64,000 bases of DNA, taken from assembly GCF_025567305.1 (NCBI RefSeq), contig NZ_JAOQJP010000005.1, forward strand, positions 62,001 to 126,000, given 5' to 3'. Under the pieces are notes generated by a model. It worked only from the letters and a program-made list of their open reading frames with translations. It was not told the DNA's origin and did not search any database. The position numbers were made by a program, and so were the translations under genes. The stretch's first letter is position 1. The number at the start of each line of letters is the position of its first letter. Source of the DNA: Lentihominibacter butyricus (GTDB lineage: Bacteria > Bacillota > Clostridia > Peptostreptococcales > Anaerovoracaceae). Positions 23,912 to 30,810 of the stretch are shown piece after piece.

Positions 23912-25405
23912 TTTCCATGTGATATTCAAGCTGTCGCTTGTGGCGGCTACGGTGGTAATCATCAAATCCACCACACGCCGCTTGTCGTCAAAAGATACAT
24001 TCTCCCAAGTGTCGAGGTAGCCGGAAATCTGATTGACCTGTTCCGGGCTGATGGCTTCCACCGTTAGTTCCGCTATCCTCGCCAGAAGTTCCTGTTTGCG
24101 CCCGTCCAGTTCTGCTATCTTCACATTCACATAGGAGAGCAGCACATTGTTTGCGCCCGTCAGACTGTCCACCAGCTTTTCAATCTCGCTGTCCACATGG
24201 AGAAGTTCCACTTGCAGGGCGGCAATTTTCGGGTTTGCCTTTGCCGCTTTCTTCCTGCCCGTCAGCGTCTTGTGCTTTTCCAGCTTTTTCACCATCTGCT
24301 GGTAAACCACCGCTTCCAGTTCCGAAGTGATGATTTTCCCGCACCCGGCACAGCTTTTATTGTCCAGCCGCTTTGTGCAGCGGAGATATTGCTTTCCCAC
24401 AGGATTGTTAATGCTCATAAGGGCATACCCGCAGTTTCCGCACTTGATTTTTCCCGCCAGCCATGTATGGGTAGCTTTTCGGGCAGACTGGATTTTCATG
24501 TTGTTCATCAGCTTCTGCCAGATGTCGGAGGGAACAATGCCCTCATGGGGAGCCAGTACCAGCATTTGGTCTTTCAAGTCGTTCTTTTTGCTGGGCTTCA
24601 CATCCCGCCCTTGATACAGATAGCAGCCATTCATGCCGGTAAAATCGGCAGCGTCATTGGCAATGACTGTCCCTTGACTTTTGAAAAATTCGTACACATC
24701 AAGGTCTGCCTGCACATAGACAGGATTGCGTAACATCTGCGCCAGCGTGGGGCGTATTAGTTCCTTGCCGTTGAATAAAATTCCCTGTTCGGCAAAGTAC
24801 CGGGTAATGTCCCCGTAGGAGGTTGTGGGCTGGGCGTACATCTCGAACATCAGCCGGATATTTGCCGCTTCGTCTGGGCTTACCACCAGCTTCTTTGTGT
24901 TGATACCGTCCATCTTGATTGGCTCTGTATGGAAGCCGTAAGGGGCTTTTCCGCCCATCTTAAACCCTCGCTGGCTGCGGGAATAATAAGCGTCCGTCAC
25001 CCGCTTCTGTATCGTTTCCCGTTCAAGCTGGGCGAACACGATACAGATATTCAGCATCGCCCGCCCCATCGGCGTGGAGGTGTCAAACTTCTCCGTAGAG
25101 GACACAAACTCTACATTGTACTGTTGGAACAGCTCCATCATATTGGCAAAGTCCAGAATGGAACGGCTGATACGGTCGAGCTTGTAAACCACGACTTTTG
25201 CAATCAAGCCCCGCTTGATGTCCCGCACCAGTTCTTGAAACTTCGGACGGTCTGTGTTCTTGCCGCTGTACCCCTTGTCTGTGTATTCCTTGCAGTTACC
25301 GCCTTTCAACTCGTATTTGCAAAATTCAATCTGGCTTTCAATGGAAATGCTGTCCTTTTTGTCCACCGATTGTCTTGCATAGATTGCGTCTATTCGATTA
25401 TTCAT
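23906..25405 (-). CDS. Large serine recombinase of the transposon (TnpX-like)
   Basis: The 499-residue recombinase has an N-terminal resolvase catalytic domain with nucleophile Ser13 in YARQSVDKKDS, then KVVVYKLDRISRSILD and ERETIQKRVTDAY. A recombinase domain (MGGKAPYGFHTEP), a zinc-ribbon (IKCGNCGYAL, then LRCTKRLDNKSCAGCG) and a C-terminal coiled coil (ELLHVDSEIEKLVDSL) follow. It should excise and integrate the element through the inverted ends. At 499 residues it is shorter than TnpX (about 700) but complete for the smaller family members. It starts after AAAAGGAG at 25405 and its stop is only 34 bases inside the left end, the usual position for such recombinases. Confidence 0.93.
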   Translation of the reverse strand: MNNRIDAIYARQSVDKKDSISIESQIEFCKYELKGGNCKEYTDKGYSGKNTDRPKFQELVRDIKRGLIAKVVVYKLDRISRSILDFANMMELFQQYNVEFVSSTEKFDTSTPMGRAMLNICIVFAQLERETIQKRVTDAYYSRSQRGFKMGGKAPYGFHTEPIKMDGINTKKLVVSPDEAANIRLMFEMYAQPTTSYGDITRYFAEQGILFNGKELIRPTLAQMLRNPVYVQADLDVYEFFKSQGTVIANDAADFTGMNGCYLYQGRDVKPSKKNDLKDQMLVLAPHEGIVPSDIWQKLMNNMKIQSARKATHTWLAGKIKCGNCGYALMSINNPVGKQYLRCTKRLDNKSCAGCGKIITSELEAVVYQQMVKKLEKHKTLTGRKKAAKANPKIAALQVELLHVDSEIEKLVDSLTGANNVLLSYVNVKIAELDGRKQELLARIAELTVEAISPEQVNQISGYLDTWENVSFDDKRRVVDLMITTVAATSDSLNITWKI

Positions 25406-25499
25406 ATTGTCGCTCCTTTTCTTAAAAAAGAAACGGAGCTGCTGACAGCTTTATTATACCGCCAGCAGCCCCGCAAATCAACGATGGCTTTGGAAAACC

Positions 25500-25715
25500 T
25501 TATGCCCCGGCTTCCTCACTCTGCCGTTTGTCGGCATACTTGCGGAACACCTCATAAAGCTGCTGTTCCAGCTCTCGGCGTTTTGCCGCTTCCTGCTCCG
25601 GCGTGAACACCGGGGAGAGGTTTTCCAGCGTGATTTCCCTGCCTTGAAAAGTCACGACTTCCGTTTCCTTTTTGTATCTGATAGTGGTACTTATAAAATC
25701 ACCTTTCCTTTCCAT
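25500..25715 (-). CDS. tnpW: TnpW-family transposon protein
   Basis: A 71-residue protein with the look of TnpW of Tn4451-type elements: MERKGDFISTTIRYKKETEV, then TFQGREITLENLSPVFTPEQ, and the basic tail ending RKYADKRQSE. Its function is unproven; it may assist excision or transfer. Its start overlaps the last 17 bases of the relaxase gene, so the two are coupled. The recombinase gene follows 94 bases downstream on the same strand. Confidence 0.82.
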   Translation of the reverse strand: MERKGDFISTTIRYKKETEVVTFQGREITLENLSPVFTPEQEAAKRRELEQQLYEVFRKYADKRQSEEAGA

Positions 25716-26631
25716 GCTGCCGCTGCTGCCGTTTCAGTTCCGCCAGTATATCCGGCGGGATACGGTCAACCAGCCGCTGTAAATTGTCCAGTTCGCTTTT
25801 CAGCTTTGCCCGTTCCATCGTATCTTTCATCTTGCCTTTTTCACTGGCTTTTGCCCTTGCTTCCAGCTTTTCATTTTCCGCTAACAGGTCATTGATTGTG
25901 ACCTTGTATTTTTTCAACTGCCCGGAGAAATTCCCCATCTGTGGGAACCACTTTTTCAGCATGGAGAGGGCTTCCTCTTTTTTCTTTCCGGCATTCAGCG
26001 GGTTAATGCCGTCCAGCGTGGCTTCAATGGCTCTTGCCTGTTTGGATAGATTGACCGCCTGCTTGAACAGACGGGTGGGGATATGCTTGCTGGCGCTCTC
26101 CCCACGCTCCAAGTCGAGATATTTCTCCACCATATAGGCGTGAAAATCGTCCTGCCACTTTGTTAAATTCGCCCGGTTGCCTATGATTTCTTTAGCGCAC
26201 AGGCGGTTGTCCTTAGTAAGCGGGACAAAGCTCAAATGCAGGTGGGGCGTTTTCTCGTCCATGTGTACCACAGCAGACACGATATTGTCCTGCCCTACTC
26301 TGTCAATGAGGAAATCAGCCGCCCTATGGAAAAATTCCTGTATCTCCTTTGGGGGCTTGCCCTTGAAAAACTCCGGGCTGGCGGTGACCAGCGTGTCCAC
26401 AAACCGGGTGCTGTCCTTACGGGTGCGGCAGCCAGCCTGTTCAATGCGGTTTTGGATAAAGTGGTAATAGCGTCCCTCTGGCTTGACAATGTGGAAGTTG
26501 TACTTGCTCCGGCTGGTGTCAATATCCGGGTTGCTGGCATACTGCTCTTTCTGCCTTTCGTGATGGGCTTCCAGCGGTCTTGCCGGATTGCCCTTGTGTT
26601 TTTCAAATCGCAAAATTGCGTGTTGTGCCAT
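25699..26631 (-). CDS. Mob/Pre (MobV-type) relaxase, TnpZ-like
   Basis: A 310-residue plasmid-mobilisation relaxase of the Mob/Pre family: N-terminal AQHAILRFEKHKG, the metal-binding histidine motif in HMDEKTPHLHLSFVPLTKD, upstream YHFIQNRIEQAG, then a helical tail (LKKYKVTINDLLAENEKLEARA) that forms a coiled coil. It would nick the element's oriT and lead a single strand into a conjugation channel supplied by another element. It begins at 26631 after AAAGGAG and ends inside tnpW. It is shorter than plasmid MobV proteins (about 400), but the catalytic third is complete. Confidence 0.88.
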   Translation of the reverse strand: MAQHAILRFEKHKGNPARPLEAHHERQKEQYASNPDIDTSRSKYNFHIVKPEGRYYHFIQNRIEQAGCRTRKDSTRFVDTLVTASPEFFKGKPPKEIQEFFHRAADFLIDRVGQDNIVSAVVHMDEKTPHLHLSFVPLTKDNRLCAKEIIGNRANLTKWQDDFHAYMVEKYLDLERGESASKHIPTRLFKQAVNLSKQARAIEATLDGINPLNAGKKKEEALSMLKKWFPQMGNFSGQLKKYKVTINDLLAENEKLEARAKASEKGKMKDTMERAKLKSELDNLQRLVDRIPPDILAELKRQQRQHGKER

Positions 26632-26752
26632 AAACTCCTTTCCCCGTTCCTTTCCCTTCCGGGATTTTTTTCACAGGAAAATCCCGCAGAAAATATCTCG
26701 GATAGGAAGGGAATGGATAGAATATAAATCAATCTTTTTATCTTTGTATTTC

Positions 26753-26780
26753 TATATACCGTCCGATTTTCGTACTTCAA
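26753..26780 (-). promoter_or_regulatory. Promoter for the mob-tnpW-recombinase genes
   Basis: On the minus strand TTGAAG (complement of 26775-26780), 16 bases, TATATA (complement of 26753-26758), about 120 bases before the relaxase start. Confidence 0.4.
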
Positions 26781-26814
26781 GAGGATTGATTATCGTACTC
26801 TATGAGTGCGGTTT

Positions 26815-27103
26815 TCAGTCCTCCGGCGTTCCATAACCGGATTTCTTGAAGTCGGTGTTTGAAACCGCTTCATAGGATTTTGGATAAATGCGGTTGGGTT
26901 TTCCACAGCCCTGCTTCTGAATCTCCACCAGTCCGGCGTATTGCAGCTCCCGCAGGGTGTTCACCGCCTTTTGCCGTCCGCAGTGAAGCAGCTCCACTAC
27001 CTCGTTGATGGGATAGTAGAGGTAAATACGCCCGTATTCGTCCGCCCAGCCGTTTTTCCGGGACAGGTCTGTCCGGCTGATGAATATAAATCGTGTTTGT
27101 CAT
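26815..27103 (-). pseudogene. Broken replication initiator (RepA_N-like)
   Basis: From about 27075 downward one frame reads RTDLSRKNGWADEYGRIYLY, YPINEVVELLHCGRQKAVNT, LRELQYAGLVEIQKQGCGKP, NRIYPKSYEAV, which is the winged-helix core of RepA_N initiators. The usual N-terminal 30 residues are missing or out of frame (the ATG at 27103 opens a different frame, MTNTIYIHQPD), and the protein stops after SNTDFKKSGYGTPED, long before the normal C-terminal domain. It is a decayed remnant of an autonomous replication gene, common in such mobile elements; no activity is expected. Confidence 0.75.
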
Positions 27104-27214
27104 GGTGTGTTTTGTGGACGGTTAGAAGCCCGTTTTCCGGGGTAGTTAATACTTTATACTACCCGCCCCGGTTTGGGGCTTGCAAAGCCTTGTAAAACAA
27201 GGCTTTTTTCCTGC

Positions 27215-27625
27215 CTAACTGTCCACAGCAGACCTCCTTTTCCGTTCACTTTCTGTTTTCTGCCGCCTGTGAACTCTGGCGGCGCAGTCGGGGCAGTATT
27301 TCACCCGGTTGGACTTCGGGACGAACACTCTGCCGCAGACCGCACAGCGTTTTAGCTCCCTATCCCGGAAAATCTCCGCTTCCAGCGTCCCGTCCAGCGG
27401 CAAGACCGACCAGCGGAACCACTTACAGCAGACCGAGAAAGAAATGGTCTGGGGGCAGGTGTGGGTGTCCCCATCGTCAAGAACGATGCAGTTGCCGTCC
27501 TCACAGCAGCACTTCCGGCGTATCAGGCTGGCCGCCTGTTTCCTCTGTGCCGGTGTCATGCGGTAAAGGGAACCGTCCGGCCTGCGTTCCAGCGGGGGCA
27601 AGTCTTTATAGGGGTTATCTCTCAT
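27215..27625 (-). CDS. Cysteine-rich VLP-family protein of mobile elements
   Basis: A 136-residue protein matching the Cys-rich VLP family found beside relaxase genes of clostridial mobile elements: RMTPAQRKQAASLIRRKCCC, VCCKWFRWSVLPLDGTLEAE, KRCAVCGRVFVPKSNRVKYC, PDCAARVHRRQKTESERKRR. The CxxC pairs suggest a zinc-ribbon, and the basic tail suggests DNA binding. The frame is open 65 codons upstream, but ATG 27625 is chosen because GGAGGG lies seven bases before it and the protein then begins MRDNPYKDLPPLERRPDG, the family start. Its role in transfer is unproven. Confidence 0.85.
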   Translation of the reverse strand: MRDNPYKDLPPLERRPDGSLYRMTPAQRKQAASLIRRKCCCEDGNCIVLDDGDTHTCPQTISFSVCCKWFRWSVLPLDGTLEAEIFRDRELKRCAVCGRVFVPKSNRVKYCPDCAARVHRRQKTESERKRRSAVDS

Positions 27626-27719
27626 GTGTTCCCTCCATTTTTCGCTTTTGCCGTTCGCCCCGAAAAGGCTTCCTGCCCCATTCCTGCGGCGTGTTCCGGC
27701 GTTGGCACGCTCCCCGCAG

Positions 27720-27767
27720 CTTCTGGACACTTGTCCCGAAGTGACCTCTGGACAAAGTGTCCAGAAG
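27720..27767. repeat. Long inverted repeat, candidate transfer origin
   Basis: CTTCTGGACACTTGTCC (27720-27736) faces GGACAAAGTGTCCAGAAG (27750-27767), 17 pairs with one bulged A and a 13-base loop. It lies upstream of the Cys-rich VLP gene inside the transposon and has no T-run. A relaxase-bearing element needs an oriT, and this is the strongest inverted repeat in it; the assignment is inference. Confidence 0.5.
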
Positions 27768-27926
27768 TCCGGCTCCTTGCGATGCTTCCCCGGCCGGGGT
27801 ATTCCTTTTCGGACGGTCATTCGGTTTTCAAGGTGCGGCTCACCGATGAACTACCCTAAGTCTACACCTAAAAGACAGCCCGTCCCGTATATCCGAAAGG
27901 TAGGAAATCCGCCAAAAAACTGCCTA

Positions 27927-27955
27927 TTTCCACGCTCTCGGAATTGTGGTAGAAT
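27927..27955 (+). promoter_or_regulatory. Promoter for the DUF4365-like/XRE genes
   Basis: TTTCCA (27927-27932), 17 bases, TAGAAT (27950-27955). Because the -10 box overlaps the in-frame ATG at 27954, translation must begin further downstream. Confidence 0.5.
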
Positions 27956-28451
27956 GAAAAAAAGATATGTAGCAGGAGGTGGAAATGAAATATATAACCT
28001 AAATTGGTCAAGAAGTGACCTCACCCGGCAAAAGCTGGGGACGTTCTGTGAATACTACGCAAAAATGTCATTAGCCTCTTATGGAGTGAGCATTTATACT
28101 TCCGAGGTTGATGACCATGGAATAGATTTTATTGCAGAAAGCAAGAGAGGATTTTTGAAGTTTCAAGTTAAAGCCATTCGCAAAGGAACAGGCTATGTTT
28201 TTATGCGGGAGGAATATTTTGATATTTCAGACCAATCACTTTACTTGTTCTTGCTTTTGCTAAATGATGGCGAACACCCCATAGAATATTTAATTCCTGC
28301 GACCACATGGGATAACGACAGTAGTAATACTTTTGTTTACCATTCATATGAGGGTAAAAAGTCGAAACCAGAATATGGCCTAAATATTTCTGCCAAGAAC
28401 ATTCCGCAGCTCGAAAGATTTAAGTTAGAAAATATGATAACGGCAATATAA
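27954..28451 (+). CDS. DUF4365-like protein, start uncertain or frameshifted
   Basis: About 150 residues are readable: SRSDLTRQKLGTFCEYYAKM, ASYGVSIYTSEVDDHGIDFI, FLKFQVKAIRKGTGYVFMRE, YLFLLLLNDGEHPIEYLIPA. The D-x(3)-HGIDF and FQVKA elements recall the nuclease-like DUF4365 fold (a PD-(D/E)XK-type E-D-QVK pattern). The only good ribosome site, AGGAGGTGG (27974-27982), precedes ATG 27985, which is one frame off and meets a stop after five codons (MKYIT). One extra base there would give MKYITLNWSRSD. So either a recent single-base deletion broke the gene or a rare start is used. It sits 13 bases before the XRE gene and is probably co-transcribed with it. Confidence 0.6.
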   Translation: MKKRYVAGGGNEIYNLNWSRSDLTRQKLGTFCEYYAKMSLASYGVSIYTSEVDDHGIDFIAESKRGFLKFQVKAIRKGTGYVFMREEYFDISDQSLYLFLLLLNDGEHPIEYLIPATTWDNDSSNTFVYHSYEGKKSKPEYGLNISAKNIPQLERFKLENMITAI

Positions 28452-28464
28452 TGAGGAACAAAAT

Positions 28465-29268
28465 ATGGCTTTAACCATTCAAGAGCGCCTAAAAGACCTG
28501 CGTGTAGAGCGTGGGCTGACGCTGGAACAGCTTGCGGAGCAGACCCACCTCTCCAAGTCTGCGCTGGGCAGTTATGAAGCGGAGGATTTTAAGGACATCA
28601 GCCACTATGCCCTTATCAAGCTGGCGAAGTTTTACGGCGTGACCGCCGATTATCTGCTGGGGCTGTCTGAAACAAAAAATCACCCAAACGCCGATCTTGC
28701 AGACCTGTGTTTGAGTGACGATATGATTGAACTGCTGAAAAGCGGGCGAATTGATACCGCCCTATTGTGTGAACTGGCGGCGCACCCGGATTTTGTGAAG
28801 CTACTGGCCGATATACAGATTTATGTGGAGGGTATCTCCGCCACACAGATACAGAACCTAAACGCTTGGGTAGACGTGGCGAGGGCTGAAATCATGGAGA
28901 AGTACCAGCCGGGAGAGCATGACAAAACTGCCGGTGTGCTGCAAGCCGCCCATGTGCGGGAGGGCGACTATTTCAGCAGCCGGGTACATCACGATATTGA
29001 CGCTATCATGGAGGACATACGGCAAGCCCACAGGGGCAGGAGCGACGGCGCCCCGGAGAATACCATTGTGGACGAACTCAAGCGGGATTTGGAGGAAGTG
29101 GCGAGTTTCAAAGGCAGCCGGGCGGAACAACTGCTGATAGTGTTCTGCAAGCAGACAAAGCTGCGCTATACCAAGCTGACAGAGGAAGAAAAACAATGGC
29201 TGACCCGGATTGTTCAAAAATCTGAACTGGCGAAAAGCTATGTGACACAGAGAGGTAAGAGAAAATAA
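28465..29268 (+). CDS. XRE-family transcriptional regulator of the mobile element
   Basis: A 267-residue regulator. Residues 1-65 form a Cro/CI-type helix-turn-helix (LKDLRVERGLTLEQLAEQTH, LSKSALGSYEAEDFKDISHY, then LIKLAKFYGVTADYLLGLSE). The long C-terminal part is helical (TIVDELKRDLEEVASFKGSR) and ends in a basic tail; no enzymatic motif is seen. Similar longer XRE proteins are regular cargo of Firmicutes conjugative and mobilizable elements and control transfer or cargo genes. Ribosome site GAGG lies before ATG 28465. A hairpin repeat follows just after its stop. Confidence 0.9.
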   Translation: MALTIQERLKDLRVERGLTLEQLAEQTHLSKSALGSYEAEDFKDISHYALIKLAKFYGVTADYLLGLSETKNHPNADLADLCLSDDMIELLKSGRIDTALLCELAAHPDFVKLLADIQIYVEGISATQIQNLNAWVDVARAEIMEKYQPGEHDKTAGVLQAAHVREGDYFSSRVHHDIDAIMEDIRQAHRGRSDGAPENTIVDELKRDLEEVASFKGSRAEQLLIVFCKQTKLRYTKLTEEEKQWLTRIVQKSELAKSYVTQRGKRK

Positions 29269-29271
29269 CAA

Positions 29272-29297
29272 GTACGCCTTAGGCGGATAAGGCGTAC
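29272..29297 (+). repeat. Hairpin repeat, copy 1 (before HEAT-repeat gene)
   Basis: GTACGCCTT (29272-29280) pairs perfectly with AAGGCGTAC (29289-29297); preceded by CAA and followed by ATAGAT. A near copy lies at 29981-30006, so the HEAT-repeat gene is bracketed by two like hairpins. Confidence 0.7.
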
Positions 29298-29326
29298 ATA
29301 GATTATTTGACGAAGGAGGGGGCATC

Positions 29327-29968
29327 ATGTCGGAAAAATATATTGTTGAGCTTATTCAAAGAATTAATACAGAAGAAACGTTTACAGACTCATCAACAAC
29401 AACGACCAGCTGGAAGGCTCTTCGTGAGGCGGAAACTCTTTCTAATCCTGCTTTTTACCCAATTTTAAAAAAAATAATTTTAATAAACCCAAAACCGAAG
29501 GACAAAAAGATTCGTGATGCCGCATATTTCATTTTAGGAAAACTGCTGAAAAACGAGCCCTTAGATGAGCAAATTTGCTTCTACTTGCAACAGCTGGAAG
29601 TAGAAACCGATAAGTACATCCTCTCTGGCATGCTGGACAGAATAGCTGACATTAAAATTCCGTCGGATATTTCCGTTAAACCAATCGTCCGACTGGCGAT
29701 GAATGAAAAATGGCTGATTCGCCACAGTGCAATTCGTGCGCTCGGCGCATCTGCAACACTGGAAAGTAAGCAAGCCCTTGCGTATTACATCAATCAAGAG
29801 GATGTAAAGCGCTACAAGTATGAAATAACCTATGCAAATGCTGCGCTCGGCGAAATTGGTTCTGTAGAAGATATTCCTCTTTTGGAGCAACATATAAATA
29901 ACAGAATTAGCGATGTCCGTGGCAGTGCCGTTTTTGCGATTGAGCGAATTCAAGCACGAATAAAATGA
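29327..29968 (+). CDS. HEAT-repeat protein (cargo)
   Basis: A 213-residue all-helical protein with repeated HEAT-like pairs: KKIRDAAYFILGKLLKNEPL, LIRHSAIRALGASATLESKQ, ITYANAALGEIGSVEDIPLL and RGSAVFAIERIQARIK. Such scaffolds bind proteins or nucleic acids; standalone HEAT proteins of this size in mobile elements are often immunity or defence factors, but nothing here proves it. It has an excellent ribosome site (GGAGGGGG, seven bases before ATG). It is bracketed by the hairpin repeats 29272-29297 and 29981-30006, which suggests it moves as a unit. Its DNA is more AT-rich than the transposon backbone. Confidence 0.83.
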   Translation: MSEKYIVELIQRINTEETFTDSSTTTTSWKALREAETLSNPAFYPILKKIILINPKPKDKKIRDAAYFILGKLLKNEPLDEQICFYLQQLEVETDKYILSGMLDRIADIKIPSDISVKPIVRLAMNEKWLIRHSAIRALGASATLESKQALAYYINQEDVKRYKYEITYANAALGEIGSVEDIPLLEQHINNRISDVRGSAVFAIERIQARIK

Positions 29969-29980
29969 GCATTTAACGTA

Positions 29981-30006
29981 GTGCGCCTTATTGGCAAAAG
30001 GCGTAC
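29981..30006 (+). repeat. Hairpin repeat, copy 2 (after HEAT-repeat gene)
   Basis: GTGCGCCTT (29981-29989) pairs with AAGGCGTAC (29998-30006) with one G-U pair, followed by TTGCATAGAT. Compare copy 1 at 29272-29297. A shorter echo, CAAGTACGC, is at 30419-30427 after the next cargo gene. Confidence 0.65.
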
Positions 30007-30139
30007 TTGCATAGATGGGGAAATAGCAAAGCCAGCCGAGCCAGTCAACGGTCAAGATGAACGGCACATTTCATGCGCCGCCGTTGACAGTCCCGCCCAT
30101 TTCAAAATTTAGAAAAATTTGGTTATGGAGGGAGTTGCA

Positions 30140-30418
30140 ATGTGTGACTACTGTCATAATATTCAGAAATGGAAGAGATTTAACGCACCGAAAGATTATC
30201 TGGCGTGTATCAAATACATCCAACAGCTTGTGACAAATGGCGGTTTTGAACTGCTTGAGGAAGAATCCACTTGCCCGTTGAATCAGGTAAAGACCGAAGA
30301 TGGATGGGCGGATGAAATTATGGTTCACATGGTACGGTGCAAACACTGTGGACAAGTCTTTACCTGTGTTGTCAACACTTATCGTGGTAGTGGTTCTTTC
30401 AAAAAGGGTAAAGGTTGA
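30140..30418 (+). CDS. Small zinc-ribbon-like cargo protein
   Basis: A 92-residue protein with cysteine pairs at both ends (MCDYCHNIQKWKRF and RCKHCGQVFTC) and a central helical/acidic segment (ACIKYIQQLVTNGGFELLEE). The spacing suggests one metal-binding site made from both ends. It starts at ATG 30140 after GGAGGG; an earlier in-frame ATG lies inside the ribosome site. I do not recognise a named family. The size, isolated position and hairpin-repeat neighbours are like orphan immunity proteins of polymorphic toxins, as inference only. Confidence 0.75.
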   Translation: MCDYCHNIQKWKRFNAPKDYLACIKYIQQLVTNGGFELLEEESTCPLNQVKTEDGWADEIMVHMVRCKHCGQVFTCVVNTYRGSGSFKKGKG

Positions 30419-30790
30419 CAAGTACGCTTGCTTATCAAAATGGTTCGGGACATTTTGTCCCGTAGTCCGGCGTGGGACGAGGGACGGGGGCTTTCATATC
30501 CGCCCTGTCTGCTGATGAAACCAGTCCTGCGCTTGCGGCTCCACGCCACGCAATCACAGCCCTGTTTTCCTGCCGTTTCAAATGCCCTTGCCCTCCCCGG
30601 CGGCAACGGCATTTTCGCAGCAACGCCGACAGAGCGTATAACACACTACACTTTGCAAGCAAAGTCGTGTGCCAAAGGGAAAGCCCCTTTGGAAACCCCG
30701 GACAACAAAACAGGCTGAATATCCCGCGCTTTCCCGGTGCTTGATATTCAGCCTTTATTTGTTGTCAGCAGCCCCCGTTTCGTGGTCTGC
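30419..30790. other. Right-hand non-coding part of the transposon
   Basis: No believable gene (open frames on both strands lack ribosome sites). It holds a third CAAGTACGC echo at 30419, a short palindrome CGGGACA-TTT-TGTCCCG (30446-30462) and the strong hairpin at 30712-30754. Confidence 0.6.
30702..30765. terminator. Bidirectional terminator near the right end
   Basis: AGGCTGAATATC (30712-30723) and GATATTCAGCCT (30743-30754) form a perfect 12-base stem, extended by ACAACAAA (30702-30709) with TTTGTTGT (30758-30765). Confidence 0.7.
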
Positions 30791-30810
30791 GTGTAGTTCC
30801 TTGTAAACTG
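30791..30810 (-). repeat. Right end of the transposon (attR half-site)
   Basis: Reverse complement CAGTTTACAAGG-AA-CTACAC, inverted copy of 23853-23872. Confidence 0.8.

Larger units (their letters stand above)
22905..23918 (-). pseudogene. C-terminal remnant of an MmeI-type (class I) DNA methyltransferase
   Basis: From about residue 45 the 337-codon frame matches the target-recognition and C-terminal domains of MmeI/type IIL-like adenine methyltransferases: CDVPQMIYGNKPTDGGHLLL, INNKIRYCLWLV, TSYIIIPRHSSENRRYIPFG, VHMAWTRAVCGRIKSDYRYS, NNFPWPAPTEEQ, SLADLYDEITMP and AHQANDRAVMQAYGFD. The nuclease, helical and methyltransferase domains (with NPPY) that should precede are absent. The first 30 or so codons run through the IS200 5' fragment and the end of the transposon, so the apparent start is chimeric. 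It is therefore probably inactive for methylation. The stop lies 12 bases before the SIR2 start: the pair was a defence operon that lost its 5' part. Confidence 0.88.
23853..30810. mobile_element. Mobilizable transposon of about 7 kb, Tn4451-like, with serine recombinase
   Basis: The ends are defined by an inverted 20-base sequence (18 of 20 identical) at 23853-23872 and 30791-30810. Inside are a large serine recombinase at the left end, TnpW, a Mob/Pre relaxase, a broken RepA, a Cys-rich VLP protein, a DUF4365-like gene, an XRE regulator, and HEAT-repeat and zinc-ribbon cargo genes. The recombinase-TnpW-Mob order recalls Tn4451/Tn4453 (tnpX, tnpW, tnpZ). It is inserted in an IS200-type tnpA. 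Removing it restores the tnpA frame, which supports site-specific insertion with a 2-3-base core. It looks mobilizable rather than self-transmissible: no type IV secretion genes are present. Confidence 0.85.

Noticed and set aside
22905..23918. Intact 337-residue protein starting at 23918
   Set aside because: The first 30 or so codons come from the transposon end and the IS200 fragment, and the methyltransferase core is absent; called a remnant.
30428..30744. Several 75-96-codon frames on both strands at the right end of the transposon
   Set aside because: No ribosome sites, no recognisable protein, and they overlap hairpins; GC-rich sequence gives chance open frames.
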